From: Hibiscus mutabilis
Lineage: Eukaryota; Streptophyta; Magnoliopsida; Malvales; Malvaceae
Direction of reading: 5' to 3'
NCBI GenBank assembly: GCA_019671005.1
Contig: CM033738.1
Span: forward strand, 18,564,202 to 18,628,201
DNA: 64,000 nt
Shown: in pieces, positions 33,741-45,178 of the stretch
How the letters are laid out: every line of letters begins with the position of its first letter
How positions within the stretch are numbered: the stretch's first letter is position 1
Notes under the pieces: generated by a model
What the model saw: only the letters and a program-made list of their open reading frames with translations
Databases searched by the model: none
Told to the model about the DNA's origin: nothing
Made by a program: the position numbers and the translations under genes

Positions 33741-36529
33741 TGTAACACTCTAAACCCAGATATCATATTTGGGCCTTAAGCCCAACACGTTACCATAAAA
33801 TTTCTCAACTTGGTTTAGCCAACAAAATATTTTCCAAAAATATTTAAATTCAACAGTTAAAAATATATATAAATAATTAAAATCGTTACAAAAAAGCTCA
33901 AATTTAATTTAAAACATTTAAACATTTGACTTGATCGATATAATTCCAAAATAAGAGTTACAGACTCGACCATGTAAGGTCCGATGAATACTCAACCCAC
34001 TAAATACATGTATCGTACTCTAGCAACCACCGCTTTTTGGAATCCCAACTAATAGTGATCCTCGAGCTCTCTATAAATCTACCAACCTAAGAACGGAAAC
34101 AACGATTCTGAGCACTAAGCTTACAAAGCTCAATGGTACACATTTACTCTACTATACTTCATGCTAATTATAAACATAAGCATGCAAGCTAGTACAAGCA
34201 ATAAGAAGAGATAAATAAACATGTGGCACTACCATTAGCCGCCTAAACACATGCTCAAAACATGAAAGTCATCATACATGACACACAGGGCCTAACCATA
34301 CCTAAAATCTCATCAGATCATAAACATAAGCACACACAGTAGAACCACAAACCTGGAGTGAGACTCTGGGCCATACAGCAGTGAGAACGTACACTCTAAG
34401 CGAGACTCGGGGCCATACAACATCAGGAACGTACACTCTAAACTCTACAATACCTTAGTGAGACCCGAGGCCACACAGCATCAGGAATGTACACTCTATA
34501 CTCAGAATCCCCCTCGAGTATATTCGAATTAGACCCAGTGCCACACAATGTCGGGAACATACATTAGGCATCTCTGACCATGGTGTGCAACATTCTTATT
34601 AGGTATCGGGATCCCATCAATCAAAAGAATCGACCAATCAAATGCCTACCCGGCATACAAGCAACCTGATCCCAAGGATCTCCCTATTGTTGCTAATCGG
34701 CATCACATCGTTTATTTTACATTACTGGTTGTTAATACGTTATGGAGAAGTATTTAATTAATCTTATTTGTTGTCTCCATTAATCATGTTATCTCATTTA
34801 TCAAGGCATAATTCAATTATTAATATACACGTTAATTTTCATCCTTAATTTGCATTTATAGATTATTAGTGTATCAGGTACCGGTACTTAAACCCGAGTA
34901 TCGATACGACATCTTCGGGTCTCTATACTCACATACATACTGATACTAAAATCACTTACTAGAAATCTCAACTTTCCCGAGTACCAATACGGGTCGACCC
35001 GTATTGATACGATGTTAAATGGAATACAGGTACAACTAAAGCTCGTATAGATACCCTAATCACGATCTCAAACCAAAATTAAGGAATTACGAAGTTACAA
35101 TGCTATATTCGATCCCTAAAGCTTATGAAAGTCATTAGGCTGTGTTCACTAACGCATTTAATCATTTAATATCAATTACCAACTTTATGATCATTTATTC
35201 GAATATTGCCACTTATCAATCCATTAAGTACAATTTCCATGGAGCATGCCAATTTCATATCTCAAGCAACACAATAAGTAAATCAACCAATCAGATAATT
35301 ATACGAATATTCAAATGACCTTATACGGTCTCTAAATCTAATATGAGTCTCGAAATATTCCCAAACTCATCATGCATCTCATAATTACTATGTCTCATAA
35401 TATCAGTCTCAGCACATGCTTATTTATCATCAACCTATTTTTCAAACACTAAACGCAAAGTAATCACATTTAGATGCTTATGAAGGATTAGGAGTTTGAA
35501 GTGTACTAACCTAAATTACAAGCGATAAATCATCATTTGAGCTTCCCTATTACACCTCTTACTCTAATATTTGATCCCGAATATTCCTCAAATAAATACG
35601 AATACAATAAGTATTAATTTCCCTTATTCACCAACTAATTCACAAGGTCAAACACGTAAAAACAACTTATTGGGTTCAAATTTGGCAAATCAGGCTACAA
35701 AATAGACTCAGGACGTCAAAACCCCCTGAGTATAGTCCTCTAAAAAAGTCAACAGATGGTCAATGCCTGATCAAACCTGGTCAACACCGATCAACGGCTC
35801 GGCGATCTAGTGCGGTGTGCTGCAAGGCAGTTGTGGTGCACCTACGAGGCAAAATCAGGTGCGACAGTGTGTATATGCACATGCCGAGCACAATCAGGTA
35901 TAGTAAGGCGCATGAGAGCATATATGCACCTGCCCTTGCTGCTGCGCACAGGCGATGACGCGTGCGGTGGTCCCGGTGGTCAAACGCAAACAACGAGCTC
36001 CAAATCGACTTGTCTTCTACCGGTGAGTCCAATAATGGCAACGACTCACAGTGGCGGACGACGAAATAGGGAACTTGAGCATTTCTGATTCTTCTTCCTT
36101 CTCATTTCGACAAATGACGGCAGCGATGGTGACATGACGACCACCGACGGATGCGTCTCAGCAAGCTCTACCTGATGGTGATGTCAGTGTTGATAATGGC
36201 AGATCAGACGATGATAGATCGAGGTTTAAAGGTCCCCTTCACTTTCTCTCCCACTTTTCTTTTTTTCTCTCCCTCCATCATATCATCTTCCACTTTTTCT
36301 ACCACCTACCTCTTTTAAAATTCAAACACCACTATCACTAGTAAAATAAATAATCACATGTCATCCTTCTTATTTTTACTCTAGACTCCACTTTAAATCC
36401 TTATTCGAATTAGTCCAAAAATCCATTTAATGAGCTTCAAAATAATTTTTCTTATTTTAATTACCAACTTAAAGATTTGAAATCCGGATTTGAGACCCAT
36501 TAAACTAACACAAAATTTGGCTCGTTACT
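33741..36529 (-). mobile_element. Solo LTR, 2789 bp, inserted in the LINE
   Basis: Begins TGTAACACTC and ends CTCGTTACT (expected TTACA), flanked by GTCGT (33736-33740) and GTCAC (36530-36534), a decayed 5-bp duplication. The LINE frame resumes beyond it. Minus orientation is inferred from the order of internal blocks compared with Tekay-type LTRs. Inside are repeats around ACGTACACTCTA and GAGACYCGGGGCCA (about 34352-34500), a GC-richer stretch at 35780-36050 whose overlapping frames look spurious, and a small palindrome cluster at 34878-34907. No PBS, PPT or protein. Confidence 0.75.
34878..35015. promoter_or_regulatory. GTAYCGRTAC palindromes in the 33.7-kb solo LTR
   Basis: Exact copies at 34878-34887 (GTACCGGTAC) and 34898-34907 (GTATCGATAC), with decayed partners GTACCAATAC and GTATTGATAC at about 34981-35012. 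The two decayed copies face each other around GGGTCGACCC, itself a palindrome. Confidence 0.55.
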
Positions 36530-36534
36530 GTCAC

Positions 36535-36762
36535 GAGGTGTCATTGCGTAAGGGTCAAGGACCTTGTATCTAGTGCCTTGAGAATGAGGATGAATTGGAC
36601 CATATTTTTTTAACTACTCGACTGTTCAGATAATATAGAGTTTTATCTTGCAATGGTGGGATGTTTGTTTACCATTGCCAGGTCATCGAAAGAATTTTTA
36701 AGACCGAGGTTTTAGTACTCGTTTTTAGGGAGGTTCATCATTGGTGGTGTTCATGTGTTGCG
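36535..36762 (+). pseudogene. LINE ORF2 fragment: rest of zinc-binding domain
   Basis: Continues the LINE after the first solo LTR. The frame shows a C-x2-C pair (one intervening codon now a stop) followed by LENEDELDHIFF, the Cys/His pattern of the zf-RVT domain of plant LINEs. It runs up to the second solo LTR, which cuts the LINE again after GGVHVL-like sequence. Confidence 0.75.
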
Positions 36763-39700
36763 TGTAACCCCCTCGACTCGGCCTAGTCGCAAGATCGAAT
36801 CGAGCGAGCTACATTAGGTTTACCGAAGTAAGCCGAGAAGATAAACCCGAAACATGACCATTTTTTTCTTTCAACTTATCTAGATGCATAATTATTAACC
36901 TACATGTACATAGTGATCTTCGGTGAAAATCCAACTCAATCGGGCGTCGAATTGACTTCTAATTGATCACATTTGCGATTTAAGGACTATATTGTAATTT
37001 TAGAAAACTGTAGGGTCTTAACTCACTTTTATATTACCAACCTTTAATTAAACATCTTTCATGCTCACTTGTTAAAAATCAAATCAAAAGATCATCCAAA
37101 CTTATTTAATTGCATCCTCAACATTTCGGGACCAAAACGTAAGAAAACAAAACTTTAGAAGATTCCAAATAACCAAATTAACTACCATCATACCGGTACG
37201 GGCAAATTTGTTTCGATGCCCCTTCATTGTTATAAAACCCCAAAATTCCAGTAGCCAAAACTTGTTCCGATACGCCCCGCGTATAGGAACGCCCTTCATG
37301 AGAACATTGTACTGTATCGAAATGCCTCCCCGAGTATCAAAACACTGGCCAAATTTTCCTAGACCCGTACCGAAATAGTTGATTATGTACCGGTACGCCA
37401 AGCCTGGAATGGCTTACTCGTACTGAAATAGGAACACCCGTACCGATACGCCTGGACCTGAAATGTCCATTTTTGTTGGTTTAACATGCTTTTGATTAAT
37501 CCAAAACATCATAACATGCCCCTAACACGCATCCAACATATTCAAAGATCAAACCACACCAAGACAACCTAACTTCAACACCAATTCATGGCATCATACT
37601 TCAAATGGAAATCTAGAGGCATGCTTCCTAGAAAACCAATCAAGCAAAGCATGAAACTTCAAATCATCACCACAAACAATCAATAATGGCCATTTACAAA
37701 CCAAGAGCAACAAAACAAACTTGCTCAAATAGGGATTTTAACAAAACACCTCCCAAAATAACATCAGAACCCTCTTTGCCCTTATTATTTATAGTCAATA
37801 CCAAAAACATACTTTGGTTAACAAGTCTTGTTGTGATCCCTTGCTTCCCGCTGCCTTCTAAGCTTTTAATTCTCTGCATTGATGGACAAAGAGAGCGTAA
37901 GCACACTAGGCTTAGTGAGGAGTGCTCAAAAACAACACACCATCAATGCATTAAAACCATTTCTTAACAATACATTGAAATCTCATTTTAATCATCCTTT
38001 AAAACATTATCATGCCTTTAAAACCAACATATTAAACCATATGCAACATGTATCATTAACCAACAACAAATTCCATTGCTAAACCTCAATTTAAGCCTTC
38101 CCATGCATAACAACCATATGCAAAGCTTAAAGAGTAAACATGTATAAATTCCATTATACAACATAAGCTATTTCAATGATACATCAACAATTATATTGGC
38201 TCACAAGTGATCATTAACCAAGTTCCTTTACCAAAATAGTTCATCGGATACACAAATTCAAAAAGTGTTCTCCCAACACTTCAAGTCATCTCAACCGAAA
38301 ATAGCGATACAATCACAATCGCGATACCTAAACAACCGGGTACACTTTCAACCCACAGGGCCCTTACCTCGGTTAGATGCTTAATCCACTATCGGGAGTT
38401 TACAGTACTGTATAACCCCTCTACCGTTAGGGTACTTGGATAGAGTTTTTGGTACACGGATCTAAACTCTTCAACATCCAAGGCGACTTATTATAGTGCA
38501 CTATCAATCCTATGGCCGACCAACTATATCCGATAATAATTTTAAAGCTACATCACTTGCCAATAAATTAACCATTTACCATTTACCTCACTGTTTTTAA
38601 CAAGCATTAACCAACCAATTTTCCAAAGCAACAACCATGCTTTAAACCAAAAGTATAAACCATATACTTACAAGGATCACTTGCCATGTGCATCCTTTAG
38701 CATTTCATGCTTAAAAACAATATCTCAAATACTCTAAATCATGCTTAAACAGTAGGTACAATGTAAATCAAAACAAGTACATAAAAATCATTTTTACACT
38801 AGCACGACCGAGAGAGAAAACCACATTTTACTTACTTCCAAGTATAAACCAGCATTTCAAGCTCATTTTCAACTCCCATAAACCACCTTTAAAACGTTCC
38901 AAAGCTAGAATCTACGTTCTCACTCACCGATACGTGAAACCTCGATTCGCCAACGCGAAATCAAGCGTCCGAAACCTCCAAAGCTTCACCGATCACTTCC
39001 AGATCAACCTCCTATGTTTTAATCACATTACAACAGAGGATTAATGCATCTCAATTCATTCAAAACACTGCAACAACAAATCCTCACAGACTTCCGCAAT
39101 CCTCTAAAAATTACCCAACCACAACAACCGAAATCATCATCTAATCCTTTCCAATCAAAACCCAGCCACAATCTAACAATCTAACACTTCTATAATCATC
39201 AATTAACACTCAAAAATAAGATTAATTCATCCAAATACTTCCAGCAACTACACAACCACCACAACTCCACAAAAACACAAATATAACAACCTAAACAACT
39301 AGGGATTTAAGAGTTTCGGGATTCCATTGTTAAAAACAACTTATCAACATAATAATACATCCAAAATATTATTAAAATCAATCTTCAATATTGGAAAACA
39401 GATCCAATACGGATATTTCATTATTTCATCAAATTCACCCAATTAAATCAATTAATTCAATATAAAAACACAAAATCATATTATAAACCATAAATCAAGG
39501 ATCAAACACTCAAGAATATCAATAAAGAACCATTTAGTAGAGGAGATCATGGAACTTACCCCAATTGTGTGATTTCTCCCTCAATTGGCTTGTTTAAAGC
39601 TAAGAAAGCACAAGATTTCAATGAGGTTTTGTAAATCGAAGTTAAAGAATCAATTACAAATCAATAATCTGAGTAAAATGATCTCTCACCTCTGGTTTTT

Positions 39701-40153
39701 AATGAAAACTTGAGTGTTTGGCAGAAGAGAAGTGGAGAGAAAAGTTGAGAGAAAAGTTACGTCGAATTTCTTTAAAGTGATAACTAACTTTTAATAACCA
39801 AATCGCCTTTTAATTAAATTTTAAAATAGGAGAAATCACCAGAAAAGACTTGGTAAAATATCTCCTTAAGTATTCTAAGAATTTGATCCTTTTCATTTTA
39901 GTCACCTTTAAAAGTTAGTTTTCAAAAATCACATTTTGGTCACTAACCAAAATGTCACACTTCCAAAACCCATTTTCCAAAATTGTTTTCACCAACATTA
40001 ATCATATATTAAATATGATTTTTAACGATTTTTTTTCATATTTTTATCTTACCGAAAAATATTTACTCCTGAATCTTACTCGAATCCCTAACCCGATCCA
40101 CCAGACCGTCTATCAAGCCACAAAACTGCTAGGACCAAAATCAGGGTGTTACA
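36763..40153 (-). mobile_element. Tekay-family solo LTR, 3391 bp, minus strand, inserted in the LINE
   Basis: Ends TGTAACCCCC and GGGTGTTACA, flanked by TTGCG (36758-36762) and TTGCA (40154-40158), four of five identical. Reverse complemented, it starts TGTAACACCCTGATTTTGG and ends GTCGAGGGGGTTACA, and shares blocks and length with the LTRs of the full-length element at 51609-63241 (3456 and 3369 bp). It is the same family in opposite orientation, more diverged than that LTR pair. No interior remains. Confidence 0.87.
37188..37449 (-). promoter_or_regulatory. GTAYCGRTAC palindrome cluster in the Tekay-family solo LTR
   Basis: Exact copies at 37387-37396 and 37440-37449, with decayed copies near 37190, 37262, 37308 and 37365. 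The cluster lies about 425-690 bp from the LTR's 3' end, as in the full-length element. Confidence 0.58.
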
Positions 40154-40158
40154 TTGCA

Positions 40159-40960
40159 GCTTTATTATCGTCATTTTGGTTGGTATAAAAATAAAGCAAT
40201 GTTTAATGTTACAAAGCTGCCGATGGAGGAGGTGTTTTTCTTGGTTAAGCTTCGGTCGTTCTCACGGGTTCAAGTTGCACAAGAGACGGTAAATTTGCAT
40301 GAGGCAGTGTGGTGGTGGTGTCCTCAGATGTTTTGCTGCGTGACAACGATTGTAGCTGCTCGTATGGGTGTTTCTTAGTCACCTTCACCGCTGGGGAATA
40401 TTTAGTTTAATGTAGATGGCTCGGTTCGTGGAAAGCCTGGTCCGTGGGGTTTGGGAGGAGTGCTTCGCGAGGAGCCGGGTACAATTTTTGGTATATTTTT
40501 GAGGTTATTGGGTGTTATTGCTTCCAATGAAGCTAAACTTAGAGCTATTGCATTTGCTTTGGGGATGCTCACACAGTCGCAATGGCGGTCGTGTCGTACG
40601 TTGATAGTGGAGTTAGATTTTGAGAATTGCTCTTCGGTGGGTTTCTCAAATTGGGGGACGCCCGTGGAGATTGTGGGAGATGTTTGTGGATATTGATAGG
40701 GTGGGTGCTTCTTATAGTCATATTTGCTTTGTGCATACATATCGTGCAGTGAATGGTTTTGTGGACGCTTTGACCAAGGAAGGCATGGATCGCGTCTCAA
40801 TTTTTCAAGCGATGTGATGCTAGATTGGCGATGTTGCAATGTGCTTCAGCGATGGTTGTCTGGGGCTAAAGTATGCAGGTTTGGGAGACATTGTGAAAAG
40901 GTGAAAGGTGGCAGTATCCTGTTGGATATGCTGCTGCTTAGGTGAGCTAGTGATGGCTTG
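40159..40960 (+). pseudogene. LINE ORF2 C-terminus: RNase H domain
   Basis: Plant L1-type LINEs often carry a C-terminal RNase H that helps remove RNA during target-primed synthesis. After ALLSSFWLVWYKNKAMFN-like sequence (40160-40210) the domain opens with FNVDGSVRGKPGPWGLGGVL (from about 40407), continues with ASNEAKLRAIAFAL and VELDFENC, then shifts frame near 40620 to FVHTYRAVNGFVDALTKEG (about 40730-40785). The four acidic positions expected in this family (D in VDGS, E in NEAKL, D in ELDFE, D in FVDAL) are still visible, but the domain is split over two frames. The remainder to about 41100 is 3' UTR. Confidence 0.85.
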
Positions 40961-41100
40961 GTTCTTGTTGTTTTTACATTTTAGGCTGTGAGATTTTGTA
41001 AACTGGTGCTGAGATTTAGGATTATGGAGGTTTTTAAAAAGGTACATGGTAGTGTAGGCTTGTATGATTCTTTTTAATAAAATCATACACTTTGTCGATC

Positions 41101-42540
41101 AATTTTTTTCTTATTTATATAATCATCTTTTTATACATTTGATTAATTATTAAATTCAAATGATATTTGTAGCATATGTATTAATCTCATATATTTAAAG
41201 AAAAATAATTATTTAAATTATATATGAGAATATGTTTTACTTCAAAAGCATATGAGTTATTTAAAAACAATATAAATGTCTGTGAATAAAAAGTGTTAGG
41301 AAGAAAAGAATCTTTACAACTCTTACTTTAAATCCTATAACTCAAAAAGTTCCTTTTTGCAGTCTTTTCAATTTGAGAGGTTTCACCCCCAAACCGTTAT
41401 TACAATCTTTTATTTACCAAAATTTAACTTAACGTATTTAACTGATCAAATATCTAATTTTGACTGAAAAGTTGTGTACCAAACTTTACTTTGTATCTAT
41501 TAATATTAACTAGATTATGAAAATTATATTTTTTAATATAAATTACTAAAGCATATTTGAAGAATCTATATATTAATTTCTTATTTATATAATATATTTT
41601 TAATATTAGTTGATTAATTATTAAATTTAAATAATACTTGAAGCATATGTATTAATCTCATGTATTTGAAAGAAAAATATTTAATTATATATGAGAATGT
41701 GTTTTAATTCAAAAGCATATTTAAGTTATTTTGCTGGTAAAACCTCTAAAAGTAATTCAAACATCTAATTTAGCGCAAAATATTGTTTACTAAGCAGTGT
41801 AATAAATTAACTAAAAATATAGAAATGATATTTGTTGTAATTATCTCGGGACGATACGAGACGAGCTCGCTCTAAACCCAAAGCCAACCTAATTCGACAA
41901 CTCTTAATAAACCCGATTTAAATATGAATTTCAAAAAACTAAACTCTATAAAATTAAATCGAGTCAAAACTCACCAAATTTGTATAAAGTTCCTAATCAC
42001 TCATATCCTACCCCTTCAAAAATAAAATGTTATTTTCTTCATATTTTCATGGAAAAATGCACAACACTTAGGAAATTATTAAAAACTAAATGTTCATGTT
42101 AATTCTCTTTTTATTAACAGAGTCGATCTTTCGGATCATGTTTGAATTGGATATTAAAACTAATAATTTAATTTTTTGACAAATCCTAATCTTATCTAGA
42201 GGGGAGAGAAGGAAGACTCTAAGAAAAAAAGATACCCCTAGTGGGTCCAGAACCTATGATCTAAGAAAATTTGAGGAAATAAAGGTGAACAGCTTGACCA
42301 ACTGAGCAAATGTGCTTACTCAACATATAATTCAATTGAAATCTATTAAATGATTCTGATCGAGGTTGAACTAAAATATTTAATTTTCAATTTTTTAAAA
42401 ATATAAAAGACTCAATATCTTATAAACCATCATTATTGTAGATTCTGCTTATAAGTGGCACGTTTATTCTCTACATATAGTGGCACGTTGTCTTATTTTC
42501 TCAATTTTTCTCTTGTGAAGTCTTGTTTCTACGCGAAGTA
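41101..42540. other. AT-rich spacer with local duplication
   Basis: No coding sequence. 41108-41290 and about 41590-41740 are diverged direct copies sharing GATTAATTATTAAATT, GCATATGTATTAATCTCAT and AATTATATATGAGAAT blocks. From 41870 to 42540 I see only degenerate AT-rich sequence; 42450-42560 may be the 5' UTR of the LINE that follows. Confidence 0.6.
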
Positions 42541-42568
42541 GAAGGCTGATCTCTGGTTTTTGTCTGCA

Positions 42569-43735
42569 ATAGCTGATGTTGAAGATCTGGCGGGTCTGAC
42601 CATTGACGAGGGTGAGGATGAATTGTTAGAAGTGGAAAATGCACCAACTGAACCTGTCATCTCCTATGCTCATTGCTTTGTGGGTTCGTTCATAACTACA
42701 AGAGTGGTTAATTTCCAGTCGATGTGTTCTACTCTATCGAACGTTTGGCACACGATTGGTGTCATCTCAATCTTTGAACTTGGGGATGGACGTTTCCAGT
42801 TCAAGTTATATCACAAACTTGATGCTGGTAGAATTGAATCTGGGGGACCTTGGTATTTTAACAATCATTTGTTGGTGCTGCACCGGATTCGTATTGGGGA
42901 AGAACCGATGTCCATTCCCCTTCTTATGGTGGAATTATGGGTCCTAGTTCTGGATGTAGCTAATGGTTTTATTTCTAGAGATGTGGCTGTGCGACTTGGG
43001 AATTTTATAGGTATGTTTATTGATTATTATACTTCTCTGATTTCCTTGGGTTACAGGGAATGATGAGAATCCGCGTCAAGCTAGACATTCGACGTCCACT
43101 GAACAGGAAAAAGAAGATTGCAGTGGTTAATGGTTCTAGTGCTTATGTTCGGTCCAATATGAAAAGCTAAAACTACTTTGTTTTTTATGTGGGAAGTTAG
43201 GCCATGGTGAAGGGTTTTGCCCTGTAAGTCTTGAATGAGGATAAAGAATTGCAGTGTGGATGGGACGCTTCCCTACATGCTCCGGCCAGACGAGGTGTGC
43301 CAATTTTCAGTTCGTGGCTCAGGGACGATGGAGGCGCAATTAGCGAAATTGATGGCCACTCAAATCTCTTGAATATGGGGGAGTTACATGGCGGATCTCG
43401 CTCATCTCCGCATAATTTGGGGGCCAAATCTACAAAAGTTATAGAACTAAATCAGAATTTAAAAGAGAAGTCAATCCAACTGGAAAAATGTAATAATCTT
43501 GCTGTAAAGGTTGTTGTACCAGTAGGGCCTGGTGGCAGTAACCCACCGGTGGGGCCCAAATTTTTATTTAGAAATGATTAATGCTACTGAGGAAAGCCCA
43601 ATTGAGCAATTGGATAACCTTAAGCGACAAAGGACCAATATACAAGTCTCACATGTTTCTGATTCGTCGGATTCAAATGAGAATGCACAATATCTATTGG
43701 CAGGTCTGGTGAACCAGGCCAATCGGGCGCAATGA
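42569..43735 (+). pseudogene. LINE ORF1 (DUF4283-like domain and CCHC knuckle)
   Basis: ORF1 of plant L1-type LINEs is an RNA-binding protein of the retrotransposition particle. The frame begins IADVEDLAGLTIDEGEDELL, with the presumed initiator codon now ATA. The DUF4283-like domain spans roughly 42640-43060, with NVWHTIGVISIFELGDGRFQF, GGPWYFNNHLLVLHRI and a VELWVLVLDV segment. Frameshifts follow. MRIRVKLDIRRPLNRKKKI leads to a CCHC zinc knuckle spelled FLCGKLGHGEGFCPV across two frames (about 43175-43220). The C-terminal part (43231-43735) is low-complexity, as usual. It ends next to the ORF2 start. Confidence 0.85.
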
Positions 43736-45170
43736 AGCTGCTTAGTTGGAATGTCCGAGGTTTGGGGAAACCCCGTACAGTAAGACGTCTGCAGCAAAAG
43801 CTAGGGGATGTTAACCCGTCTATAATGTTTTAAATTGAAATGAAGTTACAGTCTACTAAATTGGAAAAGGTGCGTAGGTCTTGCGGTTTTCAGAATGGGG
43901 TTGATGTGATTTCACAAGGGCGTAGTGGGGTTTTATCTCTTGCCTGGAAGTCAGAGTGTGCTGTTTCCAAACGTTCTTTTTCAGTTAGACGTATCGATGC
44001 CATTATTACTGATGGTGATGGCTATAGGTGGCGTGTTATTGGGTTTTATGGAGCCCCTGAAGAAAGACTTCGAGTTGCAGCATGGGATTTGCTGAGAAGT
44101 ATCGACGATATCTCTGGGCTATCGTGGTTAGTTATTGGCGGCTTTAACGAAATCCTAGTCACGCCTGAAAAAAGAGGTCGAATTCAAAGTAAAAGGCAAA
44201 TGGCAAGTTTCGTAGTGTTCTGGACGATTGTTCTCCATCTGATATTGGTTATACAGGGCGGTGGTATACATGGCAAAAAGGGACCATTGCGGCTTCTTCT
44301 ATGAGGGAAAGATTGGATCGTGGGGTTGCCAATAGTGAATGATGGAATATGTTCCCAAATTTCATCCTCGCTCACTCAATCCATTCATTCTCTGACCAAT
44401 GTTCCTTGCTACTCAATACGGATGCTGCGATTAATCGATCTAGTTTGCAACAGATCCTATTTGAAGCTGCTTGGTTGTTGAGAACTCTTGTGAAGGTGAA
44501 GTTAAAAGCTTAGGGAGTTGTCCAATGGTAGTGTTCTTGATAGGTTGCGTGTTGTGGCCACTGGTTTGGATAGGTGGTATTGTAAATTGAAAAAGGGAAA
44601 AGAACTTCTCAATTTCGAGCTTACAATAAAAGCTTGAAGAATTGATGGATCTTGATCCAACCAATGATGTGCTGGGGAAATAGTAGACTCAAAATTGGCT
44701 CTAAACATGGAATATGATAAGTCGAATCTATACCGGGTACAACAAGCCCGCTCTAACTAGATTAAGAATGGGGATTGTAATAAGACTTTTTTTCACCACT
44801 GCGCATCAGAAAAGAAAAGCCGCAATAAGATATCCTCCCTTGTTGATGAAAACAATGTTCGGCGTGAATCTGAGACTGATCTAGAAAAGGTGGCACGCAA
44901 TTATTTCCTGAATTTGTGTACTTTCAGGGATATCATGACTCGAGTGTTATCTTAGAGGGAATTGAGTCGTGCATTACTGCTTATATGAATGCATAATTGT
45001 GCAAGGCATTTTCTTCAAATGAGGTGTATGCGGTCTTCAAAATGATGAACCTCATTAAGGCAGCTGGTGAAGATGGTCTAGGAGCAATCTTTTACCAGAA
45101 ATTTTGATACATCATTGGCCCGGATGTGGCTCACTTCTGCATTGGTTTGCTGAAGGGCACGTGGTAGACG
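43732..45170 (+). pseudogene. LINE ORF2 5' part: APE endonuclease and start of RT
   Basis: ORF2 supplies the nicking endonuclease and reverse transcriptase of the LINE. The ATG at 43732 opens MKLLSWNVRGLGKPRTVRRL, the canonical plant LINE endonuclease start. The domain continues with VIGFYGAPEE, LSWLVIGGFNEIL (usual GDFNE) and, after a frameshift near 44210, YTWQKG and a SDQCSLLL block (usual SDHCPL), so two catalytic-loop positions are altered. Linker and early RT follow in pieces: NGDCNKTFFHHCASEKKSRN, then GEDGLGAIFYQKF at about 45068-45105. The frame stops at about 45170 where the Tat/Ogre LTR begins. The RT catalytic core and everything after it are absent. Confidence 0.85.
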
Positions 45171-45178
45171 TTTTTTTT

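Larger units (their letters stand above)
33136..41100 (+). mobile_element. 5'-truncated L1-type LINE, split by two solo LTRs
   Basis: Three collinear pieces, 33136-33740, 36535-36762 and 40159-41100, give about 1.8 kb of the 3' end of a plant L1-type LINE: the region after the RT core, the zinc-binding domain, RNase H, then a 3' UTR ending near GTCGATCAA. The flank just left of 33136 and the sequence from about 41103 both match one continuous stretch at 41505-41735, so the LINE appears to have landed in a locally repeated AT-rich sequence. No clear target duplication is visible. Confidence 0.82.

Noticed and set aside
33246..33779. Possible host gene encoding a 177-residue protein
   Set aside because: The sequence is the post-RT part of a plant LINE ORF2, and its last residues come from the inserted solo LTR.
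35781..36088. Overlapping frames on both strands in a GC-richer patch
   Set aside because: It lies inside a solo LTR, is low in complexity and open on both strands because of composition. No domain is seen.
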